DNA of 64,000 bases from JAHEJN01 sp963787285 (GTDB taxonomy: Bacteria; Actinomycetota; Acidimicrobiia; Acidimicrobiales; JAHEJN01): positions 1 to 64,000 of the forward strand of contig CAWBCM010000013.1 of assembly GCA_963787285.1 (NCBI GenBank). Reading direction: 5' to 3'. This document shows, piece by piece, positions 63,951-64,000 of the stretch. The notes under the pieces were generated by a model. It saw only the letters and a list, made by a program, of their open reading frames with translations. It searched no databases and was not told the DNA's origin. A program made the translations under genes and the position numbers. The first letter of the stretch is position 1. Every line of letters begins with the position of its first letter.

Positions 63951-64000
63951 AGGGCTGTCACAGTATCGGGACCTCCCGGCGATCGGTACGCCTTTCGCCG
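63951..64000. other. Window end, no feature recognised
   Basis: These last 50 bases upstream of tRNA-Tyr probably hold its promoter, but I see no clear -10 or -35 element. Confidence 0.3.

Overview
The window is GC-rich, densely packed actinobacterial-type DNA. GTG starts are common, 4-bp ATGA/GTGA overlaps join most neighbouring genes, many starts look leaderless, and there is a CobA-HemD fusion. The gene content fits an Acidimicrobiia-like aerobe, but that placement is inference. The first ~365 bases do not belong with the rest. They carry the start of a Bacteroidota-like lipoprotein gene on the minus strand that runs straight into the middle of hemA, which suggests a chimeric contig end or an integration.

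Layout: (1) 366-6301 is tetrapyrrole synthesis (hemA partial, hemC, cobA-hemD fusion, hemL) interrupted by a HAD phosphatase and a divergent pyruvyl-transferase-like gene. (2) 6302-9350, minus strand, holds a YjdF-like membrane protein, pgi (one frameshift) and a membrane-anchored cytochrome c. (3) 9686-15504 is a quinol:cytochrome c oxidoreductase operon of b6f type (split cytochrome b, Rieske, diheme cytochrome c) with a 2x[4Fe-4S] ferredoxin and two membrane proteins of unknown function. (4) 15545-30811 is a complete 14-gene complex I operon, nuoA-N, starting 40 bp after the bc/b6f operon. (5) 30808-44407 is mixed: a CPBP/FMN-protein/SRPBCC operon, a pterin dehydratase-glyoxalase fusion, a VOC protein, a ~2,000-residue alpha-2-macroglobulin-like lipoprotein with two frameshifts, DUF503, a divergent marR/yceI pair, a YhhN-family protein, a PPOX-like protein, a pirin and a small lipoprotein. 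(6) 44485-54998 is a second complex I operon, nuoABCDHIJKLMN, without the NADH module nuoEFG. Between 47.58 and 52.18 kb it is riddled with single-base indels, densest in nuoL2 and the 5' end of nuoM2. (7) 55000-64000 holds threonine aldolase, an NDUFAF7/MidA-type methyltransferase, a TetR regulator with an MMPL exporter, mscL, acs, a small HAD protein, yajQ and tRNA-Tyr.

The coherent theme is respiration. Complex I #1 would feed electrons from NADH to the quinone pool, and the ferredoxin-associated b6f-like complex would oxidise quinol and pass electrons to c-type cytochromes. Complex I #2 would need another donor, such as ferredoxin, because it lacks NuoEFG. The haem pathway supplies cofactor for the cytochromes. 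The most distinctive features are the b6f-like complex with a conserved haem c(i)-type cysteine and an APWY Qo motif, the 11-gene second complex I with a possible dedicated arginine methyltransferase nearby, the TetR/MMPL operator set, and a recurring leaderless promoter signature. Frameshifts in otherwise well-conserved genes (pgi, nuoF1, macroglobulin, PPOX protein, nuoH2-nuoM2) look more like consensus errors than ancient decay, but this cannot be settled from the sequence alone.
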